Shown here: positions 9,149 through 17,384 of the stretch, piece after piece
How positions within the stretch are numbered: the first letter of the stretch is position 1
Layout of the letters: every line of letters starts with the position of its first letter
NCBI GenBank assembly: GCA_017619275.1
Contig: JAFZSR010000026.1
Coordinates: 1-64,000 of the forward strand
DNA: 64,000 nt
From: Prevotella sp.
GTDB lineage: Bacteria > Bacteroidota > Bacteroidia > Bacteroidales > Bacteroidaceae
Direction of reading: 5' to 3'
Notes under the pieces: generated by a model
What the model was told of the DNA's origin: nothing
The model's database searches: none
Seen by the model: only the letters and a program-made list of their open reading frames with translations
Position numbers and translations under genes: made by a program

Positions 9149-10291
9149 ATGAAACTATTTGATGTTTACCCGCTCTTCGACATCAATATCGTCAAGGGCA
9201 AAGGTTGTCGCGTATGGGATGACAAAGGACAGGAGTACCTCGACCTCTACGGCGGGCACGCCGTCATCAGCATTGGCCATTCGCATCCACATTATATTAA
9301 AAAGGTGACGGAACAGCTCAACCAACTGGGCTTCTATTCCAATTCGGTGGTGAACAACCTGCAGCGGCAGCTGGCCGAACGGCTGGGCAAGGCCAGCGGC
9401 TACGACGACTATCAGCTATTCTTGATTAACAGCGGCGCCGAGGCCAACGAAAACGCCCTGAAGCTGGCATCGTGGAAGACGGGCAACACCCGTGTGCTGT
9501 CGTGCGAAGGAGCATTCCACGGTCGCACCAGTCTGGCCGTTGAGGTGACGCACAACCGCAAGATTGTGGCTCCCATCAACGACAACCACCATGTGCGCTT
9601 CCTGCCATTGAACGACTTGGAGCCTTGGGTGCGCGAGCTGAGTCGCGGTGGCATTGCCGCAGCCATTATAGAGTGCATACAGGGCGTGGGCGGCGTGCAG
9701 ATGCCCACTCCCGAATTTGCCCAAAAGCTGGCCTACGCCTGCAAGCGCTATGGCGTGCCCCTCATTGCCGACGAGATTCAGTGCGGTTATGGGCGCAGCG
9801 GCAAATTCTTCGCCCACCAATGGCTGGGCATACGCCCCGACATCATCACCATGGCCAAGGGCATTGCCAACGGCTTCCCCATGGGCGCCGTACTCATCAG
9901 CCCCGATTTCGAGCCCGAATACGGACAGCTGGGCACCACCTTTGGCGGCAACCATCTGGCATGCGCTGCCGCACTGGCTACGCTCGACGTTATGGAGGGC
10001 GAAGGATTGGTGGAGAATGCCCGTCAAGTGGGCGACTACCTGATGGAAGGCATCCGCAACATCGGCAGCTCGCACATCAAGGAAGTGCGCGGCCGTGGTC
10101 TGATGATTGGCATCGAGCTCGACATGCCCCACAAGATGGTGCGCAAGCCGCTTATCAAGCATGAGCATTGCTTTACGGGCTGCGCCGGACAGAACACCCT
10201 GCGCCTACTGCCGCCCCTGTGCCTCACGAAGGCAGAGGCCGACGACTTCATCGAGCGCCTAATCAGAGTACAGCCAGAAGAAGACGAATAA
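9149..10291 (+). CDS. argD: Acylornithine aminotransferase
   Basis: Class III PLP-dependent aminotransferase of 380 residues that converts N-acylglutamate semialdehyde to N-acylornithine. Visible family blocks are YLDLYGGHAVISIGHSHP near the start, FINSGAEANENALK-like LINSGAEANENALKLA, the PLP-binding Asp block LIADEIQCGYGRSGKFFA, and the Schiff-base Lys in ITMAKGIANGFPMGA. Whether the acyl group is acetyl or succinyl (the latter is used by Bacteroides) cannot be read from the sequence. It is 3 nt upstream of proC and forms a two-gene unit convergent with the other arg genes. Confidence 0.93.
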   Translation: MKLFDVYPLFDINIVKGKGCRVWDDKGQEYLDLYGGHAVISIGHSHPHYIKKVTEQLNQLGFYSNSVVNNLQRQLAERLGKASGYDDYQLFLINSGAEANENALKLASWKTGNTRVLSCEGAFHGRTSLAVEVTHNRKIVAPINDNHHVRFLPLNDLEPWVRELSRGGIAAAIIECIQGVGGVQMPTPEFAQKLAYACKRYGVPLIADEIQCGYGRSGKFFAHQWLGIRPDIITMAKGIANGFPMGAVLISPDFEPEYGQLGTTFGGNHLACAAALATLDVMEGEGLVENARQVGDYLMEGIRNIGSSHIKEVRGRGLMIGIELDMPHKMVRKPLIKHEHCFTGCAGQNTLRLLPPLCLTKAEADDFIERLIRVQPEEDE

Positions 10292-10294
10292 CTT

Positions 10295-11071
10295 ATGAAA
10301 ATTGCAGTAATTGGAGCAGGTGCCATGGGCGGCACCACCGTACAGGGCCTGGTGAAAGGGCAGTATTTCGAGAACGAAGATATCACCGTGAGCGACCCCA
10401 ACGTACAGGTGCTGGAGAAGTACAAGGCGATGGGCGTGAACGTGACCACCGACAACGCCATGGCCGCCGAGCAAGCCGACATCGTGTGCGTGGTGGTGAA
10501 GCCTTGGCTGGTGGAAACGGTGCTGCGCGGCATCAAGCCCGTGCTGGCACCCCAGCGACAACTCCTCATCGTGGTGGCTGCGGGCGTGAGCTCGCAGAGC
10601 GTCGAGGAGTGGCTGGGACTGAACTGTCCGCCGCTGTTCCTCGTCATCCCCAATATCGCCATCGCCCAGATGCAGTCGATGACGTTCATCGTGCCCGTGG
10701 GAGCTTCGAAGCGCGACACGCAGACCATCCTCGACATCTACAACGAGATGGGCGGCACGCTCATCACCGACGAGGAGCACCTGCCCGCCGGCACCACGCT
10801 GGCATCGTGTGGCATCGCCTACGCCATGCGCTACATCCGCGCCGCCTCCGAGGGCGGTGTGGAGCTGGGCTTCAAGGCCGACGACGCAAAGAAGATTGTG
10901 CTGCAGACGCTACGTGGCGCCATCGAACTGCTGGAAGAAACAGGACTGCACCCCGAGGCCGCCATCGACCTGGTAACCACGCCGCAGGGTGTCACCATCA
11001 AGGGTCTGAACGAGATGGAACGCGCCGGATTCACCAGCGCCGTCATCCGCGGATTGAGAGCAGGAATGTAA
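10295..11071 (+). CDS. proC: Pyrroline-5-carboxylate reductase
   Basis: 258 residues. It catalyses the last step of proline synthesis, reducing 1-pyrroline-5-carboxylate with NAD(P)H. The N-terminal Rossmann fold has the dinucleotide motif AVIGAGAMGG (residues 4-13), then VCVVVKPW and the PNIAIA segment. The C-terminal dimerisation/active-site domain includes LPAGTTLASCGIAYAMRYI and the family signature LVTTPQGVTIKGLNEME. The length is usual. Coupling to argD gives shared control of arginine and proline synthesis from glutamate semialdehyde. Confidence 0.94.
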   Translation: MKIAVIGAGAMGGTTVQGLVKGQYFENEDITVSDPNVQVLEKYKAMGVNVTTDNAMAAEQADIVCVVVKPWLVETVLRGIKPVLAPQRQLLIVVAAGVSSQSVEEWLGLNCPPLFLVIPNIAIAQMQSMTFIVPVGASKRDTQTILDIYNEMGGTLITDEEHLPAGTTLASCGIAYAMRYIRAASEGGVELGFKADDAKKIVLQTLRGAIELLEETGLHPEAAIDLVTTPQGVTIKGLNEMERAGFTSAVIRGLRAGM

Positions 11072-11076
11072 TAATT

Positions 11077-11163
11077 GATAAGTGAAAAGGGAGAAGTGAT
11101 AAGTATGGTTACACTTCTAGGCATAAAGTAACCATACTTCTCCCTTCTCCCTTTTCACTTATC
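11077..11163. terminator. Long imperfect hairpin between convergent proC and argC
   Basis: Arms of 35 nt (11077-11111 and 11129-11163), beginning GATAAGTGAAAAGGGAGAAG, pair apart from about four mismatches around a 17-nt loop. It lies 6 nt after proC and 5 nt before the argC stop, so it probably ends both transcripts. Its outer sequence matches the hairpin at 8349-8417. Confidence 0.75.
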
Positions 11164-11168
11164 CCTTA

Positions 11169-12134
11169 TCAGAACGCTGAGGCTTTCAGGCGCAGTCCTG
11201 CCGTTTCGTCGAGGCCAAACATCAGGTTCATGTTCTGTACGGCCTGTCCCACAGCTCCTTTCAACAGATTGTCGATGCAACTGGTGAGGAGCAGTTTCTG
11301 GTCGTGCTTTTCGCAATGCACCAGCGCCTTGTTGGTGTTCACCACCTGTTTCAGGTCTATCGGACTGTCGCTGTAGTGGGTGAAGGCGGCGTCGCGATAG
11401 AAATCTTTGTAGGCTTCGATGATGTCGGCTTCGGGGGCTGGAGTCTTCACCACCGCCGTGCAGAAGATGCCACGTGCAAAGGGGCCGCGATAAGGGATAA
11501 AGTCTATGTCGGCATCCAGATAACCCTGCACTTGGCGCAGCGTTTGGCGTATCTCGGCTACATGCTGATGCTGGAAGGGTTTGTAGATGCTCAGGTTGTC
11601 GACACGCCACGAGAAGTGGGTGGTGGCCCCGGGCTTCTGTCCGGCACCAGTGCTGCCTGTGATGGCGTTCACGCTCACATCCTCCTTCAGCAGGTTCAGG
11701 TAAGCAGCCGGTAGCAGCGCCAGCTGGATGGCGGTGGCAAAGCAGCCTGGATTGGCCACATGCTGCGCCTGCATGATGGTGTCCTTGTTCACTTCGGGCA
11801 AACCATAGACATAGTCGTGATGTCCGCTGATGCGGAAATCTTGTGCCAGGTCGATGATTTTCACTTGGCTGGGGATGTTGTGCTCATGGATGAACTGCTG
11901 GCTCTTGCCATGTCCGAAGCAGAAGAAGAGCACATCGACGCTGCTAAAAGGCAGGTCGGCGGTGAAGCGCAAGCTGGTGTCGCCCACCAGCCCTTCGTGC
12001 ACGTCGCTCACCATGTTGCCGGCATTGCTCTCCGAGTTGGCAAACACAATCTCAGCCTCGGGGTGGTTCAGCAGCAAGCGGATGAGCTCTCCGCCCGTGT
12101 AGCCTGCCGCTCCCAGTATTCCTACTCTTATCAT
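11169..12134 (-). CDS. argC: N-acyl-gamma-glutamyl-phosphate reductase
   Basis: 321 residues. It reduces N-acylglutamyl phosphate to the semialdehyde with NADPH. The N-terminal nucleotide-binding motif GILGAAGYTGGELIRLL is at residues 5-21, and the catalytic Cys is in HVANPGCFATAIQLALLP. Downstream, STGAGQKPGATTHFSW and the C-terminal EKHDQKLLLTSCIDNLLKGA are family blocks. The start overlaps the stop of the PspC-domain gene by 4 nt (ATGA), showing translational coupling within the argR-led operon. Confidence 0.94.
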   Translation of the reverse strand: MIRVGILGAAGYTGGELIRLLLNHPEAEIVFANSESNAGNMVSDVHEGLVGDTSLRFTADLPFSSVDVLFFCFGHGKSQQFIHEHNIPSQVKIIDLAQDFRISGHHDYVYGLPEVNKDTIMQAQHVANPGCFATAIQLALLPAAYLNLLKEDVSVNAITGSTGAGQKPGATTHFSWRVDNLSIYKPFQHQHVAEIRQTLRQVQGYLDADIDFIPYRGPFARGIFCTAVVKTPAPEADIIEAYKDFYRDAAFTHYSDSPIDLKQVVNTNKALVHCEKHDQKLLLTSCIDNLLKGAVGQAVQNMNLMFGLDETAGLRLKASAF

Positions 12135-12328
12135 ATCAGATTATTTTTTTGTGGGGCACAGAGCCACAACACTATATAAGCCACCAGTCCGCCGCCAAAG
12201 CTGAAGAGGAACAGCAGGAAGGCCACACGCACCAGCAGGGAATCCACATTGAAATATTCGGCTATGCCGCCACACACACCGGCAATCTTCTTGTCGGTTT
12301 CGGAAAGGTAGAATCTTTTTTGTTCCAT
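12131..12328 (-). CDS. PspC-domain small membrane protein
   Basis: 65 residues made almost entirely of one PspC domain: KRFYLSETDKKIAGVCGGIAEYF, then LLVRVAFLLFLF and GLVAYIVLWLCAP, a hydrophobic hairpin or single membrane segment. Full-length PspC proteins sense membrane stress, but stand-alone versions are widespread in Bacteroidetes and their job is not defined. It sits inside the arginine operon between argG (45 nt upstream) and argC (4-nt overlap). I see no metabolic reason for that place, so it may be a passenger. Confidence 0.88.
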   Translation of the reverse strand: MEQKRFYLSETDKKIAGVCGGIAEYFNVDSLLVRVAFLLFLFSFGGGLVAYIVLWLCAPQKNNLI

Positions 12329-12373
12329 ATTTTTTTAATTTTTTGGCGAGGAACACCTCGCCCACCCGACCGA

Positions 12374-13582
12374 TTAACGCTGCTCGTTGGGATGAATGCC
12401 GTAGTAGACGCGCAGAGGCGTGGAACTCACCTTGATGAATCCCTTGGCCTCGTCGGCAGTCCAGCCGGTCTGCGTCTCGCCATATTCGCCCAGCTTCGAG
12501 CGAGTGAGGTCGTTGGGGCTGTCGATGCCCACGGTTTCGAAGCCGTAGGGGCGCAAGCGCAGGATGGCGGTGCCAGTGACATTGCGCTGGCTGCTGGAGA
12601 GCATGGCCTCGATGTCGGGCATCACAGGCTCCAGATACTGGCTCTCGTGCAGGAACATGCCATACCAGTTGGCCACCTGATCCTTCCAATACTGCTGCCA
12701 CTTGGAGAGTGTCGACTTTTCCAGCAGTCGGTGAGCCTCGATGATGAGCTTAGGAGCAGCGGCCTCGAAGCCTACGCGACCCTTGATGCCGATGATGGTA
12801 TCGCCCACATTGGCATCGCGACCGATGGCGTAGGAGGCACCTATCTCCTCAATCTTCTGGATGGCCTTCACGCGGTCGTCGAACTTTTCGCCATTCACGC
12901 CTACAATCTCGCCCTTCTCGAACTCAATCTTCAGCAGTTGCTCTGGGGCGGCAGCGGTGACGTGCTTCAGGTAAGCCTCTTCGGGCAGCCCCTGCGTGGG
13001 GTCGAGCAGCTCGCCGCCACAGATGCTGGTGCCCCAGATGCCCACGTTGTAGCTGTACTTCAGCTTGGCAAAGTCGGCATTGAAGCCATGGGCGTTCAGA
13101 TAGTCCACCTCCTCCTTGCGGGTCAGCTTCTTGTCGCGCGTCAGGGTGATGATTTCCACGCCGGGAGCCATCACGAGGAAGGTCATGTCGAAGCGAATCT
13201 GGTCGTTGCCGGCGCCTGTGCTGCCGTGTGCAATGGCATCGGCACCAATCTCGCGTGCATAACGGGCGATGGCAAGAGCCTGGAAGATGCGCTCGCTGCT
13301 GACGCTGATGGGATAGCAGTTGTTGCGCAGCACATTGCCGAAAATCATATATTTCAGCGACTTAGCGTAGTACTCCTGCGTGACATCGAGGGTCACATAC
13401 TGCCGGGCACCCAGCTTGTAGGCGTTTTCCTCGTTGGTCTTCAACTGTTCGGCGCTGAAGCCACCCGTGTTGGCGCAGGCGGCATATACCTCGTAACCCA
13501 TCTCTTTTGCCAGGTACATCACCGTGTAGCTGGTGTCGAGTCCGCCAGAAAAGGCTACTACAACTTTTTTCTTTTGTTCCAT
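12374..13582 (-). CDS. argG: Argininosuccinate synthase
   Basis: 402 residues. It condenses citrulline and aspartate using ATP. The PP-loop motif VVVAFSGGLDTSYT is at residues 7-20; further blocks are AIAHGSTGAGNDQIRF and the citrulline-binding region near GTSICGG. The motif arrangement is that of argininosuccinate synthases of several bacterial phyla, and the length is normal. It is the third gene of the argR operon, 24 nt after the GNAT gene. The complementary strand carries a 683-codon opening, which is an artefact of codon bias. Confidence 0.95.
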   Translation of the reverse strand: MEQKKKVVVAFSGGLDTSYTVMYLAKEMGYEVYAACANTGGFSAEQLKTNEENAYKLGARQYVTLDVTQEYYAKSLKYMIFGNVLRNNCYPISVSSERIFQALAIARYAREIGADAIAHGSTGAGNDQIRFDMTFLVMAPGVEIITLTRDKKLTRKEEVDYLNAHGFNADFAKLKYSYNVGIWGTSICGGELLDPTQGLPEEAYLKHVTAAAPEQLLKIEFEKGEIVGVNGEKFDDRVKAIQKIEEIGASYAIGRDANVGDTIIGIKGRVGFEAAAPKLIIEAHRLLEKSTLSKWQQYWKDQVANWYGMFLHESQYLEPVMPDIEAMLSSSQRNVTGTAILRLRPYGFETVGIDSPNDLTRSKLGEYGETQTGWTADEAKGFIKVSSTPLRVYYGIHPNEQR

Positions 13583-13606
13583 ATTTCTGTTTTTGTTTCT
13601 TGTTTA

Positions 13607-14230
13607 TTAATCTTGTTCCAGCTCCTCCAAGTGGCGAATGCGGGCCAGCACGCTTTCGGGGATTTTGGCCGGCAACTGCTCGGTGGGATCGAAGAGCATG
13701 GCAGTGCAGATGCAGTATCGGCGGTCGGTGCGTTTCAGGATATCCACGTTGACGCAGCCCTCGCAGCCCCGCCAGAAGGCCTCGTCGTCGGTGAGGTCGG
13801 CAAAGGTGACGGGCTGGTAGCCCAGCTCGGTGTTCATCTTCATCACGGCGGCTCCGCTGGTGAGCGAGAAGATTTTGGCATGAGGCCAACGGGTTCGCGC
13901 CAGCGAGAACGTCAGGTTCTTGATGCGCTTGGCCACGCCCAAGCCGCGAAAGTCGGGGTGCACGATGAGTCCGCTGGTGGTGACATACTGCTGCTGCTCC
14001 CACGTTTCGATATAGCTGAAGCCGGCAAAGCGCCCATCGGCCGACAAGGCGATGACAGCCTTTGCCTCCTGCATCTTCTTTGCCAAATATTCATGGGTGC
14101 GGCGGGCAATACCCGTTCCCCGCACCTTGGCGGCCTGTGCGATGGTGTCCAGGATGGTGTCTACATAGACCTCATGCTCAGAGCCGGCCACCAGCACTGA
14201 AATATCGTTATCTTGTTCCATGTTTTTCAC
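13607..14230 (-). CDS. GNAT acyltransferase in the arginine operon, candidate N-acylglutamate synthase
   Basis: 207 residues of GNAT fold. The acyl-CoA-binding motif A is VHPDFRGLGVAKRIK (about residues 92-106), preceded by FAGFSYIETWEQQQYVTTSGL and followed by AVMKMNTELGYQPV. The C-terminal part has clustered Cys residues (CEGCVNVD, CICTAM). A GNAT of this kind between argR and argG is conserved in Bacteroidales. From memory, genetic data in Bacteroides link it to the first step of arginine synthesis (N-succinylglutamate formation). No argA or argJ is seen in the window, which fits, but the assignment here is an inference. Confidence 0.75.
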   Translation of the reverse strand: MKNMEQDNDISVLVAGSEHEVYVDTILDTIAQAAKVRGTGIARRTHEYLAKKMQEAKAVIALSADGRFAGFSYIETWEQQQYVTTSGLIVHPDFRGLGVAKRIKNLTFSLARTRWPHAKIFSLTSGAAVMKMNTELGYQPVTFADLTDDEAFWRGCEGCVNVDILKRTDRRYCICTAMLFDPTEQLPAKIPESVLARIRHLEELEQD

Positions 14231-14234
14231 TTAA

Positions 14235-14711
14235 TTACTTCATATTCGGTACCACTTGGCCCAGCGCTTCGATGACTTCCTGCTGGACAGCCCCCTCCTT
14301 CAGCACGATGAAGATGGTGTCGTCGCCAGCGATGGTGCCCAAGATCTGGGGCATGTCGCTGCGGTCGATGTTCCATGCAATGGCACTGGCATAGCCGGGA
14401 CGCGTCTTGATCACCCCCATGTTGCCCGAGAAGTTAATACTCAAGAATCCCGGCACCTGCATCATTTCGCGCAGTGTCGATGTCTTGTTCACACGCTTGT
14501 ACATGGTTTCGTTGGGCAGCACATAGATGTATTGTCCGCTCAGTGTGGAGGCTTTGGCCACCTTCAGCTGTTTCAGGTCGCGGCTCAACGTGGCCTGTGT
14601 CAGACTGAATCCTTCTTTCTGCAGGGCTGTCATCAACTCTTCTTGATTGCCCAGTTGCTGGCTGGAGATAATCAGTCGGATAGCCTCGAGCCGTTGGTTC
14701 TTAATTTTCAT
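14235..14711 (-). CDS. argR: Arginine repressor ArgR
   Basis: 158 residues from the ATG at 14711 (MKIKNQRLEAIR). The frame opens 53 codons further up, but that stretch crosses the promoter. The N-terminal winged helix-turn-helix includes NQEELMTALQKEGFSLTQATLSRDLKQL (given in parts: NQEELMTALQ and TQATLSRDLKQL). The C-terminal hexamerisation/arginine-binding domain includes YASAIAWNIDRSDMPQILGTIAGDDTIF (AGDDTIF is the ligand-site block). It leads the operon argR-GNAT-argG-pspC-argC and faces a palindrome in its own promoter, so autoregulation by arginine is likely. Confidence 0.93.
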   Translation of the reverse strand: MKIKNQRLEAIRLIISSQQLGNQEELMTALQKEGFSLTQATLSRDLKQLKVAKASTLSGQYIYVLPNETMYKRVNKTSTLREMMQVPGFLSINFSGNMGVIKTRPGYASAIAWNIDRSDMPQILGTIAGDDTIFIVLKEGAVQQEVIEALGQVVPNMK

Positions 14712-14740
14712 AATTCGTATATATATCCAAAAATGGGTTG

Positions 14741-14748
14741 CAAAAGTA
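14741..14748 (-). promoter_or_regulatory. -7 promoter element of the argR operon
   Basis: TACTTTTG on the minus strand matches TAnnTTTG and lies 29 nt before the argR ATG at 14711. Confidence 0.7.
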
Positions 14749-14756
14749 ACTAATAT

Positions 14757-14772
14757 TTTGTATATATACAAA
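14757..14772. promoter_or_regulatory. Candidate ARG box (ArgR operator)
   Basis: TTTGTATATATACAAA is a perfect 16-bp palindrome 8 nt upstream of the argR -7 element, in the spacer toward -33. A second, imperfect site (CGTATATATATCC, about 14716-14728) lies just upstream of the argR ATG. A paired arrangement is typical of ArgR hexamer binding. Identification rests on position and symmetry, not on a tested motif. Confidence 0.55.
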
Positions 14773-14876
14773 TTTTCTTGCATATTTTTTCCATTCTTTC
14801 CCAAAATAATGACCGAAGTGGGCGTACGAGAAACACTGCTAAGACACATCAGAAAATAATAGGAGTGCACCCGTCG

Positions 14877-14941
14877 AAATTTGGCGTACGACTTTTTTCA
14901 AAAAGTCGTTGAGTTTTTTAAAAAAGTCGTACGCCAAATTT
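14877..14941. repeat. Symmetric palindromic repeat, type I, copy 2
   Basis: Perfect 22-nt arms (14877-14898 and 14920-14941; AAATTTGGCGTACGAC followed by T6) enclose a 21-nt loop that itself contains AAAAAGTCGTT. It is located between the divergent argR and topA promoters, as copy 1 is between ettA and the DUF6242 operon. Confidence 0.85.
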
Positions 14942-15024
14942 TCGAAGGTCGTGATACCTTTTGCCGAAAAGTTAAGAAAAAACAAAAATATCATATATAA
15001 ATAAGGTATAAGCAAACTTTTATA

Positions 15025-15032
15025 TAATTTTG
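15025..15032 (+). promoter_or_regulatory. -7 promoter element of topA
   Basis: TAATTTTG matches TAnnTTTG, 31 nt before the ATG. The leader also contains AGAGGAAAG just before the ATG, an unusually Shine-Dalgarno-like sequence for this phylum. Confidence 0.65.
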
Positions 15033-15063
15033 CAGCCCGAATTGAAATAAAAGAGGAAAGACT

Positions 15064-17361
15064 ATGCAGAAGAACTTAGTTATAGTAGAATCGCCCGCAA
15101 AGGCGAAGACAATAGAAAAGTTCCTGGGCGACGACTACAAGGTGATGTCGAGCTACGGCCACATACGCGACTTGAACAAGCACGAGCTGAGCATCGACGA
15201 GAACACACTGACACCTGTATATGAGATACCCGAAGAGAAGAAGAAGCTGGTGAGCGAACTGAAGACGCAAGCCAAGAAGGCCAGCCAGGTGTGGCTGGCA
15301 AGCGATGAAGACCGCGAAGGAGAAGCCATCTCGTGGCATCTGTGCGAAGTGCTGGGACTCGACGAAGAGAAGACGAAGCGCATCGTATTCCACGAGATTA
15401 CCAAGCCCGCCATACTGGAAGCCATTGCGCATCCGCGCACACTCGACATGAACTTGGTGGATGCCCAGCAGGCACGCCGCGTGCTCGACCGATTGGTGGG
15501 ATTCAAGCTGTCGCCCGTGCTGTGGCGCAAGGTGAAGCCGGCACTCTCGGCCGGTCGTGTGCAGAGCGTTGCCGTGCGACTCATTGTGGAGCGCGAGCGC
15601 GAGATTCAGGCCTTCAAGAGTGAGACCTACTACAGCGTGGGCGCCATCTTCGCATTGATGAATGCCGACGGCTCGGCTTCGGAGGTGAAGGCCACGCTGG
15701 CACAGCGCTTGAAGACGCGCGAAGAAGTGGACCAGCTGCTGGAACAATACAAAGACGCCACCTTCGAAGTGGAGAGCGTGCAAAAAAAGCCCATGAAACG
15801 CACGCCCGCCCCACCCTTCACCACCAGCACACTGCAGCAGGAGGCTGCTCGCAAGCTGGGATTCAGCGTGAGCCAGACGATGGCCGTGGCGCAGCATCTC
15901 TACGAGAACGGACAAATCACCTATATGCGTACCGACTCGGTCAACCTGTCGGGCTTAGCCATCAACGCCGCCAAAGAGGAAATCATCCGTCAGTATGGCG
16001 CCTCCTACTCCAAGGTGAGACAGTATCGCACCAGTTCAAAAGGAGCCCAAGAGGCACACGAGGCCATACGCCCCACCTACATGGACAAGCCCGCCATTGA
16101 AGGCACCGCCCAGGAGCGGCGCCTCTACGAGCTCATCTGGAAGCGAACAGCTGCCTGCCAGATGGCCGATGCCGAGATTGAGAAGACAACGGTGGAGATA
16201 AAGTCCACGCCCGACCATGGACTCTTCATCGCCACTGGCGAAGTGGTCAAGTTCGACGGTTTCCTGAAAGTTTATCGCGAAAGCGCCGACGACGAGGAAG
16301 AGAACAAAGACGAGTTCAGCCATGTGCTGCCACCGCTGAAGGAAGGCGACCAGCTGGTACGCCGCGAGGTGAGCGCCATTGAGCGCAACAGCCAGGGCCC
16401 CCAGCGCTATACCGAGGCCTCGCTGGTGCACAAGCTGGAAGAGCTGGGCATCGGTCGCCCCTCTACCTACGCCCCCACCATCAGCACCATTCAGCAGCGC
16501 GAATATGTGGTGAAAGGCGACAAGAAAGGCGAGGAGCGCCACTTCGACGTCATCACCCTGAAAGGCAAGCAAATCACCACCAAGAAACGCCACGAAACCG
16601 TGGGTTCGGAGAAAGGCAAGCTGATGCCCACCGACGTGGGTATCGTGGTGAACGACTACCTCACCGCCAACTTCCCCACCATCCTTGACTATAATTTCAC
16701 CGCACGCGTGGAGCAGGACTTCGACAAGATTGCCGAGGGCAAGGTGCAGTGGGGCAAGATGATGAAGGACTTCGACAAGGACTTTGAACCTACGGTAAAG
16801 AAAGCCATCGACCAGCGTTCGGAGCATAAGGCTGGCGAGCGCGAGCTGGGCATCGACCCCAAGAGCGGTCGCCACGTCTTCGCCAAGATTGGCCGTTACG
16901 GTCCCGTGGTGCAGATTGGCGTGGCCAACGACAAGGAAAAGCCCCTCTTTGCCCACATGCCCAAGGAGCTGAGCATGGAAACCATCACGCTGGAGCAGGC
17001 GCTGGAGCTGTTCAAGTTGCCGCGCATGCTGGGCGAATACGAAGGTGAGCCCGTCACCGTGGGCACCGGACGCTTCGGCCCCTATGTGCTCCACAAGAAG
17101 GTCTACGCCTCGCTGCCCAAGGGCACCGATCCCTTGGCCATCACCATTGGCGAGGCCGTGAAGCTCATCGACGAAAAGCGCCACGAGGACGAACGCCGGC
17201 ATCTGCGCGTCTTCACCGAGGACATGGACCTGGAAGTGCTCAACGGCCGCTATGGCCCCTATCTGGTCTATAAAGGCAAAAACTACCGTCTGCCAAAAGC
17301 ACTTCAAGAGAAGGCCCGCGAGCTGACTTACGAAGAAGCAATGAAAATCGTTAAGAGTTAG
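15064..17361 (+). CDS. topA: DNA topoisomerase I (type IA)
   Basis: 765 residues. It relaxes negative supercoils through a transient 5'-phosphotyrosine. The N-terminal Toprim domain has LVIVESPAKAKTIEKFLG (residues 5-22) and the acidic triad in ASDEDREGEAI. The catalytic Tyr is Y287 in QITYMRTDSVNLS. Other family blocks are SAGRVQSVAVRLIVEREREI and ELGIGRPSTYAPTIS. Instead of Cys4 zinc fingers, the C-terminus has repeats of the GRYGPYV type (IGRYGPVVQIG, TGRFGPYVLHK, NGRYGPYLVYK), as is usual in Bacteroidetes. It is followed by shikimate kinase after 23 nt. Confidence 0.96.
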   Translation: MQKNLVIVESPAKAKTIEKFLGDDYKVMSSYGHIRDLNKHELSIDENTLTPVYEIPEEKKKLVSELKTQAKKASQVWLASDEDREGEAISWHLCEVLGLDEEKTKRIVFHEITKPAILEAIAHPRTLDMNLVDAQQARRVLDRLVGFKLSPVLWRKVKPALSAGRVQSVAVRLIVEREREIQAFKSETYYSVGAIFALMNADGSASEVKATLAQRLKTREEVDQLLEQYKDATFEVESVQKKPMKRTPAPPFTTSTLQQEAARKLGFSVSQTMAVAQHLYENGQITYMRTDSVNLSGLAINAAKEEIIRQYGASYSKVRQYRTSSKGAQEAHEAIRPTYMDKPAIEGTAQERRLYELIWKRTAACQMADAEIEKTTVEIKSTPDHGLFIATGEVVKFDGFLKVYRESADDEEENKDEFSHVLPPLKEGDQLVRREVSAIERNSQGPQRYTEASLVHKLEELGIGRPSTYAPTISTIQQREYVVKGDKKGEERHFDVITLKGKQITTKKRHETVGSEKGKLMPTDVGIVVNDYLTANFPTILDYNFTARVEQDFDKIAEGKVQWGKMMKDFDKDFEPTVKKAIDQRSEHKAGERELGIDPKSGRHVFAKIGRYGPVVQIGVANDKEKPLFAHMPKELSMETITLEQALELFKLPRMLGEYEGEPVTVGTGRFGPYVLHKKVYASLPKGTDPLAITIGEAVKLIDEKRHEDERRHLRVFTEDMDLEVLNGRYGPYLVYKGKNYRLPKALQEKARELTYEEAMKIVKS

Positions 17362-17384
17362 GCTCCTGAACCAACCCATAACGC

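Larger units (their letters stand above)
14712..15063. other. Divergent argR-topA intergenic region, 352 nt
   Basis: It holds the argR promoter with a palindromic operator candidate, a perfect 22-bp-arm palindromic repeat (14877-14941) and the topA promoter. No gene is seen. Confidence 0.75.

Noticed and set aside
12149..14200. 683-codon plus-strand open frame opposite argG and the GNAT gene
   Set aside because: It lies wholly antisense to two well-conserved genes and reads as His/Gly/Val-rich sequence produced by the G+C bias of the opposite strand; no family features.
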